Positions 44,899 through 54,865 are shown, counted from the first letter of the stretch. The stretch: 64,000 nt of DNA from Nansenia antarctica (GCA_963989245.1 OZ022342.1:40713442-40777441); one strand, 5' to 3'. The notes: generated from the letters alone by a model not told the origin. Program-made: numbers and translations.

Positions 44899-45253
44899 GT
44901 TTTCCCTGATCTTGACTCAAGTTCCCAGATTTTTGATGAAGTACCCAAATCAGAACTAATTGCTCTCTTGCCCAATGTCAGATGAGTAGATTGTAAGCTA
45001 AAACTTTCAAATGGTACACCAAAGGATATAGTCCGGGTAATATGTGAAAAAATAGTTCACTTTTTCATAAAAGCACAAAACTTGGTACACTTGTACAGTT
45101 TGGGGTCCTGAACATTTTCAGACGTGGAGCCCTCGCAAAAACTCCTCCTAGTGGCCATGGCGGCCATTTTCCTTTCCGCCATAGCCGCATTGTGTATTTT
45201 GCTTCATATCTCCTGAACCAAACATGATAACACCGAACAAATGATGTCTACCC

Positions 45254-45793
45254 CAGCGGTTCCCAACCTTTTAGGACTCACGGCCCACTTTACAGATATG
45301 TCCAGTATACGTGTAATTTGACCAAAAACTAGAGGGAGCGTGGCAAAATTTAAAAAAATAAATAGCGGTTAAACCATTAAAGCCGAGCGGCGATGTTTTA
45401 TATAGCAGGTGATCAAATACCAAGATCGTAAATGTTGTATGTGTTCAATATTTACGACCAAACATCCTTATGTGTGTGGGCAACTCCCGACTCCCGACTA
45501 GGGTTGCCAGATGGGCTCAGGGTTTTTTGGTGGAATTAGCGGTTTTAGACTGTGGTTAGGGTGGAAAATGTCGATCCCATCTGGCAACCCTGTTCGCGAG
45601 TCCGGGATGGAATGTAGCCAATCAAGAAGAGAGCTGACTTCTTCTTTTCGGATGGAAATATCGGCGCACACCACACACAATATGATCAAGGCTGTTCAAT
45701 CCAATATTTTTTATCTTTTTAAAATTAAAACGTTTTTGTAACAAAAAAACGTCAATAAAACCATTTTTTTGGCCCATAGGTTGGGATCCGCTG
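45254..45793. mobile_element. hAT-like MITE inside the left inverted repeat
   Basis: The ends cagcggttcccaacctt and, reversed, cagcggatcccaacct are typical of hAT termini. The host repeat continues on each side (gatgtctacccc, then tatgttttga). The 8-bp target duplication is not clean. Confidence 0.65.
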
Positions 45794-46193
45794 GCCTATG
45801 TTTTGAAAAAAATGATACCATATACAACATCATAAAGTGTTCAGGTGGCCATGGCGGGCATTTTCCTTTCCACCATAGCCGAATAATGTATTTTGCTTCA
45901 TATCTCCTCAACCAAACATGATAACACTAAACAGATGATGTCTACCCCCATGTTTTGAAGGTCAAGGATTACAATGATACCATACACAACATCATAACAT
46001 CTTCTGGTGAATAGTTAGTGGTGAAATCAGTGACGTTGTGAGAATGATTAAAATGAAATCGCAGTATCTGAGAATATGCATATATTCATATAATAATGTA
46101 TTAACTATAGTTCTCTAGGTCCAGAATTGTCTATTAGGCTATGAATGTAGGTATTTCAGTTGTTGCACCTTACTTGGAAAGAGTGTTGACAGA

Positions 46194-46868
46194 GTGGATG
46201 TGGTGTGGGACTGCTATGAAGCAAACAGCTTAAAGTCCCAGACAAGACAGAAGCGAGGAACGGGCACAAGAACAAGAGTGGATGGAAACAACAAGATACC
46301 AACCAACTGGAAAGGCTTCCTGAGAGTGGATGAAAACAAAACAGAACTGTTTCACTTCCTGGCCAGGAACCTTGTGGAAATGTCAACGACCAAACAAGTT
46401 GTTTCCAGGTACGGACCCAATGCTCTGTCAACCCACTACTAGACACACATCATCTTTCCCCTTGCACACATGAGGAGGCAGATACAAGGATGCTACTCCA
46501 TGTGGCGGATGCTACAAGAAAGGGGTATAGAAAGATCATCCTGCGCACTGTGGACACAGTTGTGTTGTGGTCCTAGCCATTGCACACGTGTCTGAGCTGG
46601 ACATTAAGGAGCTGTGGGTGGCGTTTGGGACTAGTAAGAACTTCAGGTACATACCCATCCATGAGATCAAATCAAAGGCTCTTCCTGTGTTCCATGTTTT
46701 TACTAGCTGTGACAGTGTGTGCATTTGCAACCAGGGGCAAGAAGGCAGCATGGGAAACCTGGAATGCCTATGACATGGCAACAGAGGCCTTCATGGCTCT
46801 GTCACAGGCTCCAAATAGCATACCGGAGGAAGTTATGTCTACTGTGGAGCGCTTCACAATTCTTCTCA
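46194..46868 (+). pseudogene. Transposon protein remnant, N-terminal half (EADTR motif)
   Basis: Frames on the plus strand encode NWKGFLRVDENKTELFHFLA, THEEADTRMLLHVADA, a VDTVVV-like strand, then ELWVAFGTSKNFRYIPIHEI and FHVFTSCDSVC. E-A-D-T-R followed by a [ST]D-D-x-V strand resembles FEN/XPG-like (PIN-type) nucleases and belongs to a protein family repeated in fish genomes. A frameshift lies near 46566 and others follow. The frame stops at ERFTILL, where the LINE was inserted; the remainder resumes at 54061. Confidence 0.6.
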
Positions 46869-46880
46869 ATTTGCCTACAG

Positions 46881-47675
46881 TGTTATGGTAGCACTAGCAA
46901 AAGAGTCAAGTGTGGCAGAACCCCAGAACAGACGGACACAAGAGGCAAACTAACAATAAAAGGATTTATTAAAATGATGGACAAAAGAATAAACCTACTC
47001 TAACGGGGCCTAAGTGGGGGGAATGTGTGGATGCCAGAGAACTGGATAATGTAAATGAGGTGTGAGTGGGACTGTACTCTATGTGTCTGGGTGTGAGTGT
47101 CTAGCGTGCAAAACTAGTGTGGTGTAGATATGTAGATGAGTGAAGTGTTGAAATATGTACGTGTACTAACCAGTCCAGAGCAGAGAGGGGGAATAGTCGG
47201 CAGGCAGGCAGACGGGGGGGTTAGGCAGGAGGAGTAGGCGGCAGGCAGGCAGGGGGTTAGGCAGGAGGAGTAGGCGGCAGGCAGGCAGGGGCATAGGCAG
47301 GAGGGGTGGTCGTTAGGCAGGCAGGGACATAGGCAGGAGACGTAGTCGATAGGCAGGCAGGGGGTCTAGGCAGGGGGAGGCAGGTTCCTTTGGGGAGCGA
47401 GGATCAACAAAGAAAACAACTAAGGTTAGCAAAATAACAAACAAACAAAACTCTGAAGTGAAACTACTTGAACGAGAATAGACAACAGGGAGAGCCAAAC
47501 AACTAACCACATGGGTCAAAATAATCAAGCGTCGGAGGAAGGTTTCTGGGGCTTCTTATAGGGCTGCCTCCTCCTGAGTTGATAGCTGGACCCAGCTGTC
47601 TCCACTTGAGCCTGATGAGGCTCAACGAGCGCCAACGAGGCAGGAGGGGGCGGAGCCGATGAGGGATTCACAACA
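46881..47675 (-). repeat. 3' LTR (795 bp)
   Basis: On the minus strand it starts TGTTGTGAATCCCTC and ends CTACCATAACA. It contains a block of tandem ggcaggcagg-type repeats in the U5/R part. The pol frame runs into it and stops at 47525. Confidence 0.95.
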
Positions 47676-50600
47676 GTACCCCCCCCCTTAGGGGAGGCAC
47701 CTGACGACCGTCCTGGAGCGTCCGGGTGGGCCTGATAGAAATCCTCCAGGAGTGTGGGGTCGGCGAGGTAGGACGGGGGCACCCAGCTCCGGTCTTCGGG
47801 GCCGTAACCCACCCAGTCCACCAGATACTGGAACCCCCGTCCCCTACGGCGGACAGCCAGTAGGCGGTCAACCGTCCACACCTGGTCGCCATCCTTCAGG
47901 ACCCGGGGAGGTGGGGGGGCTGGAACGGGGGGGGACAGGGGGCTAGTGGAAACAGGCTTGAGGAGGGACACGTGAAATACTGGGTGGACCTTGAGAGCAG
48001 GGGGAAGGTTTAATCGAACCGCTGCAGGGTTAATAATCCGGTCAATAGTGTAGGGCCCAACATAATGGGGATTTAGCTTACGGGAGGAGGTCTGGGCGGT
48101 CTGGAGGGGCAGGTCCCGGGCCAACAGCCAGACCTTCTGGCCGGGACGATAGGCCGGGGCTGGCACCCTCCGCCGGTCGGCACAGCGACGGGACCGCTCA
48201 GTGGCCCGCAGCAGAGCGGTCCGGGTGGTCCTCCAGATGCGCCGACACCGGCGGAGGTGGACCCTGGTGGACGGGACTGCCACCTCCAGCTCCTGTTGGG
48301 GAAAGAGAGGAGGTTGATAGCCCAAGGAGCATTCAAAAGGGGACATACCCGTGGCGGAGCTCTCCATGGTGTTGATGGCATACTCCACCCATGGTAGGTA
48401 CTTGGCCCAGGAGGCGGGGTTGCTGGTGGTGACACAACGCAGGGCTGCCTCCAGGGCCTGGTTGGTCCGCTCGGCCTGTCCGTTGGACTGCGGATGGTAT
48501 CCAGAGGTGAGGCTGACCGAGGCCCCAATTCCCTTACAGAAGGCCTGCCACACCTTGGAGATGAACTGGGGGCCCCGGTCGGACACAATATTGTGGGGAA
48601 TGCCGTGAAGCCTCACCACATGGAGCGTGAGGAGGTCAGCAGTCTCGGCCGCGGAGGGGAGCTTGGGAAGGGCGACAAAGTGGACAGCCTTGGAAAACCT
48701 GTCCACAATGGTTAGGATGGTGTCCTTACCCTTGGATAAGGGGAGTCCCGTAACGAAGTCTAAAGCGATGTGGGACCAAGGACGACCGGGGATAGGGAGG
48801 GGACATAGGAGGCCCGAAGGAGGACGATGGGAGGCCTTACTCCGGGAGCAGATGGTGCAGGCACCCACAAACTCCTTAACGTCCCCCCGGAGTGTGGGCC
48901 ACCAAAAACGTCGGCTGATAAACTCCGCTGTCCGGTGGGAGCCAGGGTGGCAGGCAAAGTGACTAGAGTGCCCCCACTCTAGCACTTGCGGCCGGACAGT
49001 GGAGGGAACAAAAAGTCTGTGCCGGGGTCCGGTACCTGGGTCCGGCTCGGCACGCTGGGCCTGTCTGACCACCGACTCGATGGCCCAGGTGACGACACCT
49101 ACCACCCGGGTAGGGGGGAGGATGGTGTCTTGGGTCACCGGCATATCCGGGGACTCCCCCGGGAACAGCCGGGAGAGGGCGTCCGCCCTGACGTTCTTTG
49201 ACCCCGGGCGGTAGGTGAGGGTGAAGTCGAATCGGCTGAAGAACAGGGCCCAGCGTGCCTGTCTAGGGTTAAGCCTTTTTGCCGTCCTCATATAGGTCAA
49301 GTTCTTGTGGTCAGACCACACAAGGAACGGCAGCTTAGCCCCCTCCAGCCAGTGCCTCCACTCTCCGAGGGCAGCGTGGATGGCCAGCAACTCCTTGTTG
49401 CCCACATCGTAGTTCCTCTCGGCAGGGTCAAACCGGCGAGAGTAGTAGGCACACGGGTGGACCTTCTGGTCCTCCTCCGACCGCTGGGTGAGAACGGCCC
49501 CGACGCCCGTGTCTGAAGCGTCTACCTCCACGATGAACTGCCTGGCTGGATCCGGGTGGGCCAACACCGGCGCGGTCGTAAAGAGGCCCTTCAGGGTGGA
49601 GAAGGCCGCCTCAGCCTCAGGGGTCCAAGAGAACGGGCGAACAGTGGAGGTACAAGCAGTGAGAGGGGCCGCCACCTGGCTAAACCCCTTGATGAACCGC
49701 CGGGTAAACCCGGCGAACCCGAGGAAGCGCCGGAGTTGTGTTCGGTCGGTGGGTCGTGGCCACTCTGCCACCGCCTTAATCTTAGCCGGGTCGGCGCGCA
49801 TTTGCCCTTCTTCCACGACGTTACCCAGGTACGTCACAGAGGAGGAGTGGAAGACGCATTTCTCCGCCTTGACGAAGAGACGATTCTCCAGGAGCCGTTG
49901 TAGGACCAGGCGCACGTGTTGGTGGTGTTCCTCCATGGTCGGGGAAAAGATCAGGATATCATCCAGGTAAACAACCACGAAAACATTTATCATGTCCCTC
50001 AGCACGTCATTGACCAGCTCCTGGAAGACTCCGGGGGCATTGGACAGGCCAAAGGGCATGACCAGGTACTCGAAGTGACCGAGGTGGGTGTTGAACCCGG
50101 TCTTCCACTCGTCCCCCTCCTTGACCCTAACCAGATGGTAGGCGTTGCGGAGGTCAAGTTTAGTGAACACCCGGGCGTGAGTGAGTGGCTCGAAAGTGGA
50201 ACTCATAAGGGGGAGTGGGTATTTATTCTTAACAGTGATGGTGTTTAAACTACGAAAATCTATACAGGGCCTCAGGCCACCATCCTTCTTCGCCACAAAG
50301 AAGAAGCCCGCCGCGAGGGGGGAAGACGATGGTCGAATTACACCCGAGGCTAGGGACTCGGCTATATAATTGCGCATTGCCTCCTTCTCCGGGACCGAGA
50401 GGTTGTAGAGACGACCCTTGGGAAGGGCTGCCCCGGGAAGGAGGTTGATGGGACAATCATACGGCCGGTGAGGAGGAAGTGAAAGGGCGCGGTCCTTACT
50501 AAACACCATGGCCAGGTCAAGATACGTAGAGGGGACACCAGTGAGGTCCGGGGGAGAGACTAAGGGCCTGGGACCGCTGGACGGAGAGAGGGCGGAGCGT

Positions 50601-51103
50601 AGGCAGTTGGCATGACAGGGGATGCTCCAGCCCAAAATCCGTCCAGTGGTCCAGGAGATGTGGGGATCGTGTCTCTCCAACCACGGCCTACCTAATACTA
50701 GGGGTGCAGTGGGGGCGTGGAGGACAAGAAAACGTGCCGTCTCGACGTGATTACCGGACATGGTGAGGGTGAGGGATTCAGTGCTATGCGTGATCCTACC
50801 TAAGGGCCTCCCATCGATGGCTTGGGGGAACAAGGCATGGTCGAGGGGAACGAGCGGGATGCCGGCCTGACGAGCGAGGGTGATGTCCATCAAGCACTCG
50901 TCGGCCCCGGAGTCAATGAGGGCGCCGGCAGAAATGGACTCCTCACCCCAGGAGAGGGTGGCTGGGAACAGCCGGTTGTGGTTCTTGATGGGTTGGGGGA
51001 TCGAGGCACGGCTCACCAAAAACCCCTCCTTTAGCGAGCCGGGTCTTTTGGCCGCGCCGGGCAGGTTCGGAGGACGTGTCCGGGTCTTCCGCAATACAGG
51101 CAC
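47525..51103 (-). CDS. pol: Gypsy pol polyprotein, 1192 codons, intact
   Basis: One open frame encodes protease (LIDSGADEC, residues 62-70), reverse transcriptase (about 235-410, catalytic YLDD at 379-382) and RNase H (from about 523, EVDASDTG). Integrase follows, with an HHCC finger (about 712-752) and a catalytic triad at D782, D842 (SDRGPQF) and E878 (NGQAERTNQ). A chromodomain (VRRRGRGFQYLVDWVGYGPE) is near the end. It overlaps gag by 73 bp in the -1 frame, so expression probably uses frameshifting; I see no canonical slippery heptamer, only GCCAAAA in the overlap. The last 50 codons lie inside the 3' LTR, and the stop overlaps the presumed RNA start sequence. Confidence 0.95.
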   Translation of the reverse strand: MPVLRKTRTRPPNLPGAAKRPGSLKEGFLVSRASIPQPIKNHNRLFPATLSWGEESISAGALIDSGADECLMDITLARQAGIPLVPLDHALFPQAIDGRPLGRITHSTESLTLTMSGNHVETARFLVLHAPTAPLVLGRPWLERHDPHISWTTGRILGWSIPCHANCLRSALSPSSGPRPLVSPPDLTGVPSTYLDLAMVFSKDRALSLPPHRPYDCPINLLPGAALPKGRLYNLSVPEKEAMRNYIAESLASGVIRPSSSPLAAGFFFVAKKDGGLRPCIDFRSLNTITVKNKYPLPLMSSTFEPLTHARVFTKLDLRNAYHLVRVKEGDEWKTGFNTHLGHFEYLVMPFGLSNAPGVFQELVNDVLRDMINVFVVVYLDDILIFSPTMEEHHQHVRLVLQRLLENRLFVKAEKCVFHSSSVTYLGNVVEEGQMRADPAKIKAVAEWPRPTDRTQLRRFLGFAGFTRRFIKGFSQVAAPLTACTSTVRPFSWTPEAEAAFSTLKGLFTTAPVLAHPDPARQFIVEVDASDTGVGAVLTQRSEEDQKVHPCAYYSRRFDPAERNYDVGNKELLAIHAALGEWRHWLEGAKLPFLVWSDHKNLTYMRTAKRLNPRQARWALFFSRFDFTLTYRPGSKNVRADALSRLFPGESPDMPVTQDTILPPTRVVGVVTWAIESVVRQAQRAEPDPGTGPRHRLFVPSTVRPQVLEWGHSSHFACHPGSHRTAEFISRRFWWPTLRGDVKEFVGACTICSRSKASHRPPSGLLCPLPIPGRPWSHIALDFVTGLPLSKGKDTILTIVDRFSKAVHFVALPKLPSAAETADLLTLHVVRLHGIPHNIVSDRGPQFISKVWQAFCKGIGASVSLTSGYHPQSNGQAERTNQALEAALRCVTTSNPASWAKYLPWVEYAINTMESSATGMSPFECSLGYQPPLFPQQELEVAVPSTRVHLRRCRRIWRTTRTALLRATERSRRCADRRRVPAPAYRPGQKVWLLARDLPLQTAQTSSRKLNPHYVGPYTIDRIINPAAVRLNLPPALKVHPVFHVSLLKPVSTSPLSPPVPAPPPPRVLKDGDQVWTVDRLLAVRRRGRGFQYLVDWVGYGPEDRSWVPPSYLADPTLLEDFYQAHPDAPGRSSGASPKGGGTVVNPSSAPPPPASLALVEPHQAQVETAGSSYQLRRRQPYKKPQKPSSDA

Positions 51104-52170
51104 AGCCCGCCCCGCATTCTCTGCTCTCTCTCTTCCTGAGAGAGGCGGGACCGGCCGACCTGCATGGGCTCCTCCGCTGACTCAGAGGTGGACGGGGCTG
51201 GGGAGAGCATGGGAACCCGAGGGGGCAGGGCCGAGTGGGCGGCCGCAAAACGGGGGAGAGAGGACGTGCGGCTGGGGACCGAGTGAGGGGGCCCCACGGC
51301 GCGTTGGCTGCGCTCCTGGCGGCGCTCCCGCAGGCGCTCATCCATTTGTAGGGACAAGGTGACCAGTTCTTGAAGGGAGCCTGGGCGGTCCCGGACGATA
51401 AGGTCCTTCACCGCCTCACTCAGACCCCGCCGGTAGGCGCAAAGGAGCGCTATGTCTCCCCACCCGCTGTCGGCGGCGAGGATCCGGAACTCTAGGGTGT
51501 AGTCCGCGACGGTCCTGGAGCCTTGCCGGAGTTCCAGCATCCTGGAGGCGGCGTCCGCGCCGTCAGAGGGGTGGTCAAACAAAAAGGAAAACTCCCGGCG
51601 GAACGCCTCGTAGTCCTGGGCAAGATGTGGGTCTCTGCCCACCACGGCTATGGCCCAGTCTAGAGCCTTGTCCACCAGGAGGGACATAACGAAGGCTACT
51701 TTAGCCTCTTCTGACCCATACTTGGACGGTTGGAAAGCAAAAAAAAGTTCACACTGGGTCAGGAACCCTCTGCCCAGATCAAAGTTCCCTCCAAAGGGTC
51801 GAGGGGTAACCAGGTTGGGCTCGGGTTGGGCGGGAGCTCGCCCTGGGGGGGCTGGAACCCCCGGTGACTCAGCAGGGGGAGCAGGGACTGCAGCTCCTCC
51901 AGGGAGCGTGTTCAGCCTCAGCTGGACGGAAGCCACCGCAGAGGCAAGAGTGCCCATCTGGACAGCAAGGGAGGCGAGAGCAGCTGAGGCGGAGGTGGAC
52001 GACTTCTGGAGCTCAGCGATGTTACCCTGAACGGAGGGGAAAGCCTTACTCAACTCCGCCTGGAGGGACGCGAGCTCGGCCGCGTGGGCGGAAACAAGCT
52101 CGTCAACTGAATGGGCAACTGGGTTGGGCTTAACTGCGGGCGTCTGCCCCGAGGTGCTGCCTTGACTCAT
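51031..52170 (-). CDS. gag: Gypsy gag, 379 codons, intact
   Basis: The frame starts MSQGSTSGQTPAVKPNPVAH, then a heptad-rich region (LASLQAELSKAFPSVQGNI), a Pro/Ala-rich linker and a capsid (FLTQCELFFAFQPSKYGSEE, REFSFLFDHPSDG, YTLEFRILAADSGWGDIALL). One CCHC knuckle follows (CLYCGRPGHVLRTC), ending at TAA. The ATG is only 5 bp after the primer-binding site. Pol begins in the -1 frame within its last 73 bp. Confidence 0.94.
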   Translation of the reverse strand: MSQGSTSGQTPAVKPNPVAHSVDELVSAHAAELASLQAELSKAFPSVQGNIAELQKSSTSASAALASLAVQMGTLASAVASVQLRLNTLPGGAAVPAPPAESPGVPAPPGRAPAQPEPNLVTPRPFGGNFDLGRGFLTQCELFFAFQPSKYGSEEAKVAFVMSLLVDKALDWAIAVVGRDPHLAQDYEAFRREFSFLFDHPSDGADAASRMLELRQGSRTVADYTLEFRILAADSGWGDIALLCAYRRGLSEAVKDLIVRDRPGSLQELVTLSLQMDERLRERRQERSQRAVGPPHSVPSRTSSLPRFAAAHSALPPRVPMLSPAPSTSESAEEPMQVGRSRLSQEEREQRMRGGLCLYCGRPGHVLRTCPARPKDPAR

Positions 52171-52174
52171 AATG

Positions 52175-52185
52175 GCTTGATTATT
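52175..52185 (-). promoter_or_regulatory. Self-complementary primer-binding site
   Basis: The minus-strand bases AATAATCAAGC, one base inside the LTR, are the exact complement of GCTTGATTATT in the LTR (52826-52836 on the minus strand). No tRNA-like TGG primer site is present here. It fits the self-priming of the Tf1/sushi group. Confidence 0.75.
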
Positions 52186-52186
52186 C

Positions 52187-52981
52187 TGTTATGGTAGCAC
52201 TTGCAAAAGAGTCAAGTGTGGCAGAACCCCAGAACAGACGGACACAAGAGGCAAACTAACAATAAAAGGATTTATTAAAATGATGGACAAAAGAATAAAC
52301 CTACTCTAACGGGGCCTAAGTGGGGGGAATGTGTGGATGCCAGAGAACTGGATAATGTAAATGAGGTGTGAGTGGGACTGTACTCTATGTGTCTGGGTGT
52401 GAGTGTCTAGCGTGCAAAACTAGTGTGGTGTAGATATGTAGATGAGTGAAGTGTTGAAATATGTACGTGTACTAACCAGTCCAGAGCAGAGAGGGGGAAT
52501 AGTCGGCAGGCAGGCAGACGGGGGGGTTAGGCAGGAGGAGTAGGCGGCAGGCAGGCAGGGGGTTAGGCAGGAGGAGTAGGCGGCAGGCAGGCAGGGGCAT
52601 AGGCAGGAGGGGTGGTCGTTAGGCAGGCAGGGACATAGGCAGGAGACGTAGTCGATAGGCAGGCAGGGGGTCTAGGCAGGGGGAGGCAGGTTCCTTTGGG
52701 GAGCGAGGATCAACAAAGAAAACAACTAAGGTTAGCAAAATAACAAACAAACAAAACTCTGAAGTGAAACTACTTGAACGAGAATAGACAACAGGGAGAG
52801 CCAAACAACTAACCACATGGGTCAAAATAATCAAGCGTCGGAGGAAGGTTTCTGGGGCTTCTTATAGGGCTGCCTCCTCCTGAGTTGATAGCTGGACCCA
52901 GCTGTCTCCACTTGAGCCTGATGAGGCTCAACGAGCGCCAACGAGGCAGGAGGGGGCGGAGCCGATGAGGGATTCACAACA
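52187..52981 (-). repeat. 5' LTR (795 bp)
   Basis: Same length as the 3' LTR and apparently identical except one base (tagcacttgc versus tagcactagc). U3 is only about 145 bp. Confidence 0.95.
52826..52866 (-). promoter_or_regulatory. LTR TATA box and presumed transcription start
   Basis: TATAAG reads on the minus strand from 52866. Thirty bases downstream, at 52836, GCTTGATTATT begins, the complement of the primer-binding site. A start at 52836 would make this the 5' end of the RNA. Confidence 0.65.
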
Positions 52982-54060
52982 TACAGAGCTAACAGGTCCA
53001 CGGAGGAAGCCATCGCCACAACTCTCCACTCTACCCTGTCCCACCTGGAGAGAGGGGGGGGGGGGGCTAAGCACGGCTGCTCTTCATGGACTTCAGTTCG
53101 GCATTTAACACCATCCTACCCGACAGATCGGTGCCCAAACTCCTAGACCTCGGACTAGACCACCTCCTCTGCCGGTGGTCCAAGGACTTCCTGTCTGACC
53201 GCCCCCAGAGGGTCAGGATAGGCCCCCACACCTCCACAGCCATCAGCCTCAGCACCGGATCCCCCCAGGGCTGCATGCTGAGTCCCCTATTCTATTCCAT
53301 CTACACCCACGACTTCATCGCCGTCCACCCCAGCAACGCCATCATCAAGTTTGCTGACGACACCACTGTGGTGGGCTGCATCTCCGAAGGTGACGAGGCC
53401 GCGTACCACGACGAGGTGAAGCAGCTGTCAGTCCTGTGTAAAACCAACAACCTGCAGCTGAACAAGCTAAAGACCCAGGAGATGATTGTGGACTACAGGA
53501 GGAAGAATACCGTCATACAGCCCCTGTACATCGATGGTCTCAGTCTTCAGATTCCTGGGCGTCCACCTGGAGGATGACCTGACCTGGAGAACCAACACCA
53601 CGGCGATCGTCAAGAAGGCACAGCAGAGACTCTACTTCCTGAGAATACTCAGAAACTACCACCTCAGACAAGACCTGCTTGTGTCCTTCTACCGCTGCTC
53701 CGTGGAAAGCATCCTCACGTACTGCATCTGCGTGTGGTTCCTCAGCTGCACAGCCACAGAGAGGAAAGCGCTCCAGAGGGTCTTCAACTCGGCCCAGAAG
53801 ATCATCGGATGCCCTCTCCCCTCCCTGGAAGAACTGTACAACTCCCGATGTCTCAACAAGGCAGTCAAAATCCTCAAGGACCCACACCACCCTGGCTACA
53901 AACACTTCATACGGCTGCGCTCAGGCAGGCGCTTCAGTATCATGCCTCATGTCTATTTATGTCTCATTCTTGTTTTTTATTATCTTAGGACTGTGTTTGA
54001 TTGTTAGAACCTAGGGCTTGCATTGTTACAATGACAATAAAGATCATTCATTCATTCATT

Positions 54061-54406
54061 CACTCTATAATCGCACCAACAGCCAACTCAACATCGATGA
54101 AGCCCGTCTTGAGTTATTCACCAAGAAAGGAAGGGGAAAAGAGTAGTGTACCAAGGACGACATGGTTGGGGACAAGCTCTTGTGGTTGCACCTAAGATGC
54201 CATCACCAACAGACTGGGGTTGGATGGATCCAAGTGACTGGAAACCTTTGTGGTCAACTCTTCCACAGGCAAGCCAGTCCATCCTTGAACTTTTGAGTTG
54301 TGGCTGCAAGAAAGGCTGCCGGGGGCATTGCAAGTGCAGAAAAGCCTCCTTAAAGTGCACTGCTCTGTGTCAGTGTGGAGGAGACTGTGGAGACAGTGAA
54401 GAATAG
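54061..54406 (+). pseudogene. Transposon protein remnant, C-terminal half (Cys-rich)
   Basis: It continues the remnant at 46194: LYNRTNSQLNIDEARLELFT, then after a frameshift GWGQALVVAP, DWGWMDPSDWKPLWSTLP and a cysteine cluster CGCKKGCRGHCKCRKASL, CTALCQCGGDC before the stop. The Cys spacing resembles CXC (tesmin/TSO1-like) modules. Confidence 0.65.
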
Positions 54407-54829
54407 GTGTCAGGGTAGTGTGTGGTGGCACCTTTGTTTTTATTAAACTTCCTTAAACTTGTTCCCTTGTCCCAATGTATCTGCTTCGGTGATCCCTGGC
54501 ACATTATGAGGTCTGAGGTCACCACTTAACTATTCACCAGAACACATTATGATGTTGTATATGGTATCATTGTAATCCTTGACCTTCAAAACATAGGGGT
54601 AGACAGCATCTGTTTGGTGTTATCATGTTTGGTTCAGGAGATATGAAGCAAAATACACAATTCGGCTATGGCGGAAAGGAAGATGGCCGCCACGGCCACT
54701 AGGAGGAGTTTTTCCGAGGGCTCCACGTCTGAAAATGTTCAGGACAACAAACTGTACAAGTGTACCAAGTTTCGTGCTTTTATGAAAAAGTGAACGATTA
54801 CCCTAAAATGTTGCACATATTACCCCCAC

Positions 54830-54865
<36 letters not shown>

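Larger units (their letters stand above)
46881..52981 (-). mobile_element. Near-intact sushi/Tf1-like chromodomain gypsy retrotransposon
   Basis: A full element with two 795-bp LTRs, intact gag and pol, and a 5-bp target duplication tacag (46876-46880 and 52982-52986). It is inserted in the LINE. The LTRs differ at one base that I can see. It has a chromodomain at the pol end and a primer site complementary to its own LTR, both known from the Tf1/sushi branch. It is likely young and may still be mobile; expression is unknown. Confidence 0.95.
46868..54060 (+). mobile_element. 5'-truncated L2/Rex1-like LINE, split by gypsy
   Basis: It begins QFAYRANRSTEEA: the first bases (aatttgcctacag) are at 46868-46880 and the rest continues at 52982 after the gypsy. 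Reverse transcriptase follows (MDFSSAFNTILP, GSPQGCMLSP, FADDTTVVG) and the tail is (CATT)n after caatgacaataaagatcatt. Frameshifts are at about 53060 and 53555. It resembles, but is distinct from, the family at 10990-13460. Confidence 0.85.
45035..54826 (+). mobile_element. DNA transposon with long inverted repeats, nested insertions (Academ-like?)
   Basis: The left terminus (gggtaatatgtg... ttcactttttcataaaagca) is mirrored at 54600-54826. The inverted repeat continues through ccatggcggccatttt, tgaaccaaacatgataacac and ggtcaaggattacaatgata. A segment of the left repeat is present twice (45145-45253 and 45849-45960). Between the repeats are two halves of one reading-frame remnant, 46194-46868 and 54061-54406. 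Insertions are a hAT-like MITE, a LINE and a gypsy; without them about 2 kb remains. The Academ assignment rests on the nuclease-like and Cys-rich motifs and is an inference. Confidence 0.6.

Noticed and set aside
42786..44959. Long open frames (up to 351 codons) of MEVLLLWKCCYYG type
   Set aside because: They are read-through of the 17-bp minisatellite in all three frames, with no start context, splice structure or known protein.
48351..50248. Open frames on the plus strand opposite gypsy pol
   Set aside because: Shadows of the intact pol frame; no recognisable domains.
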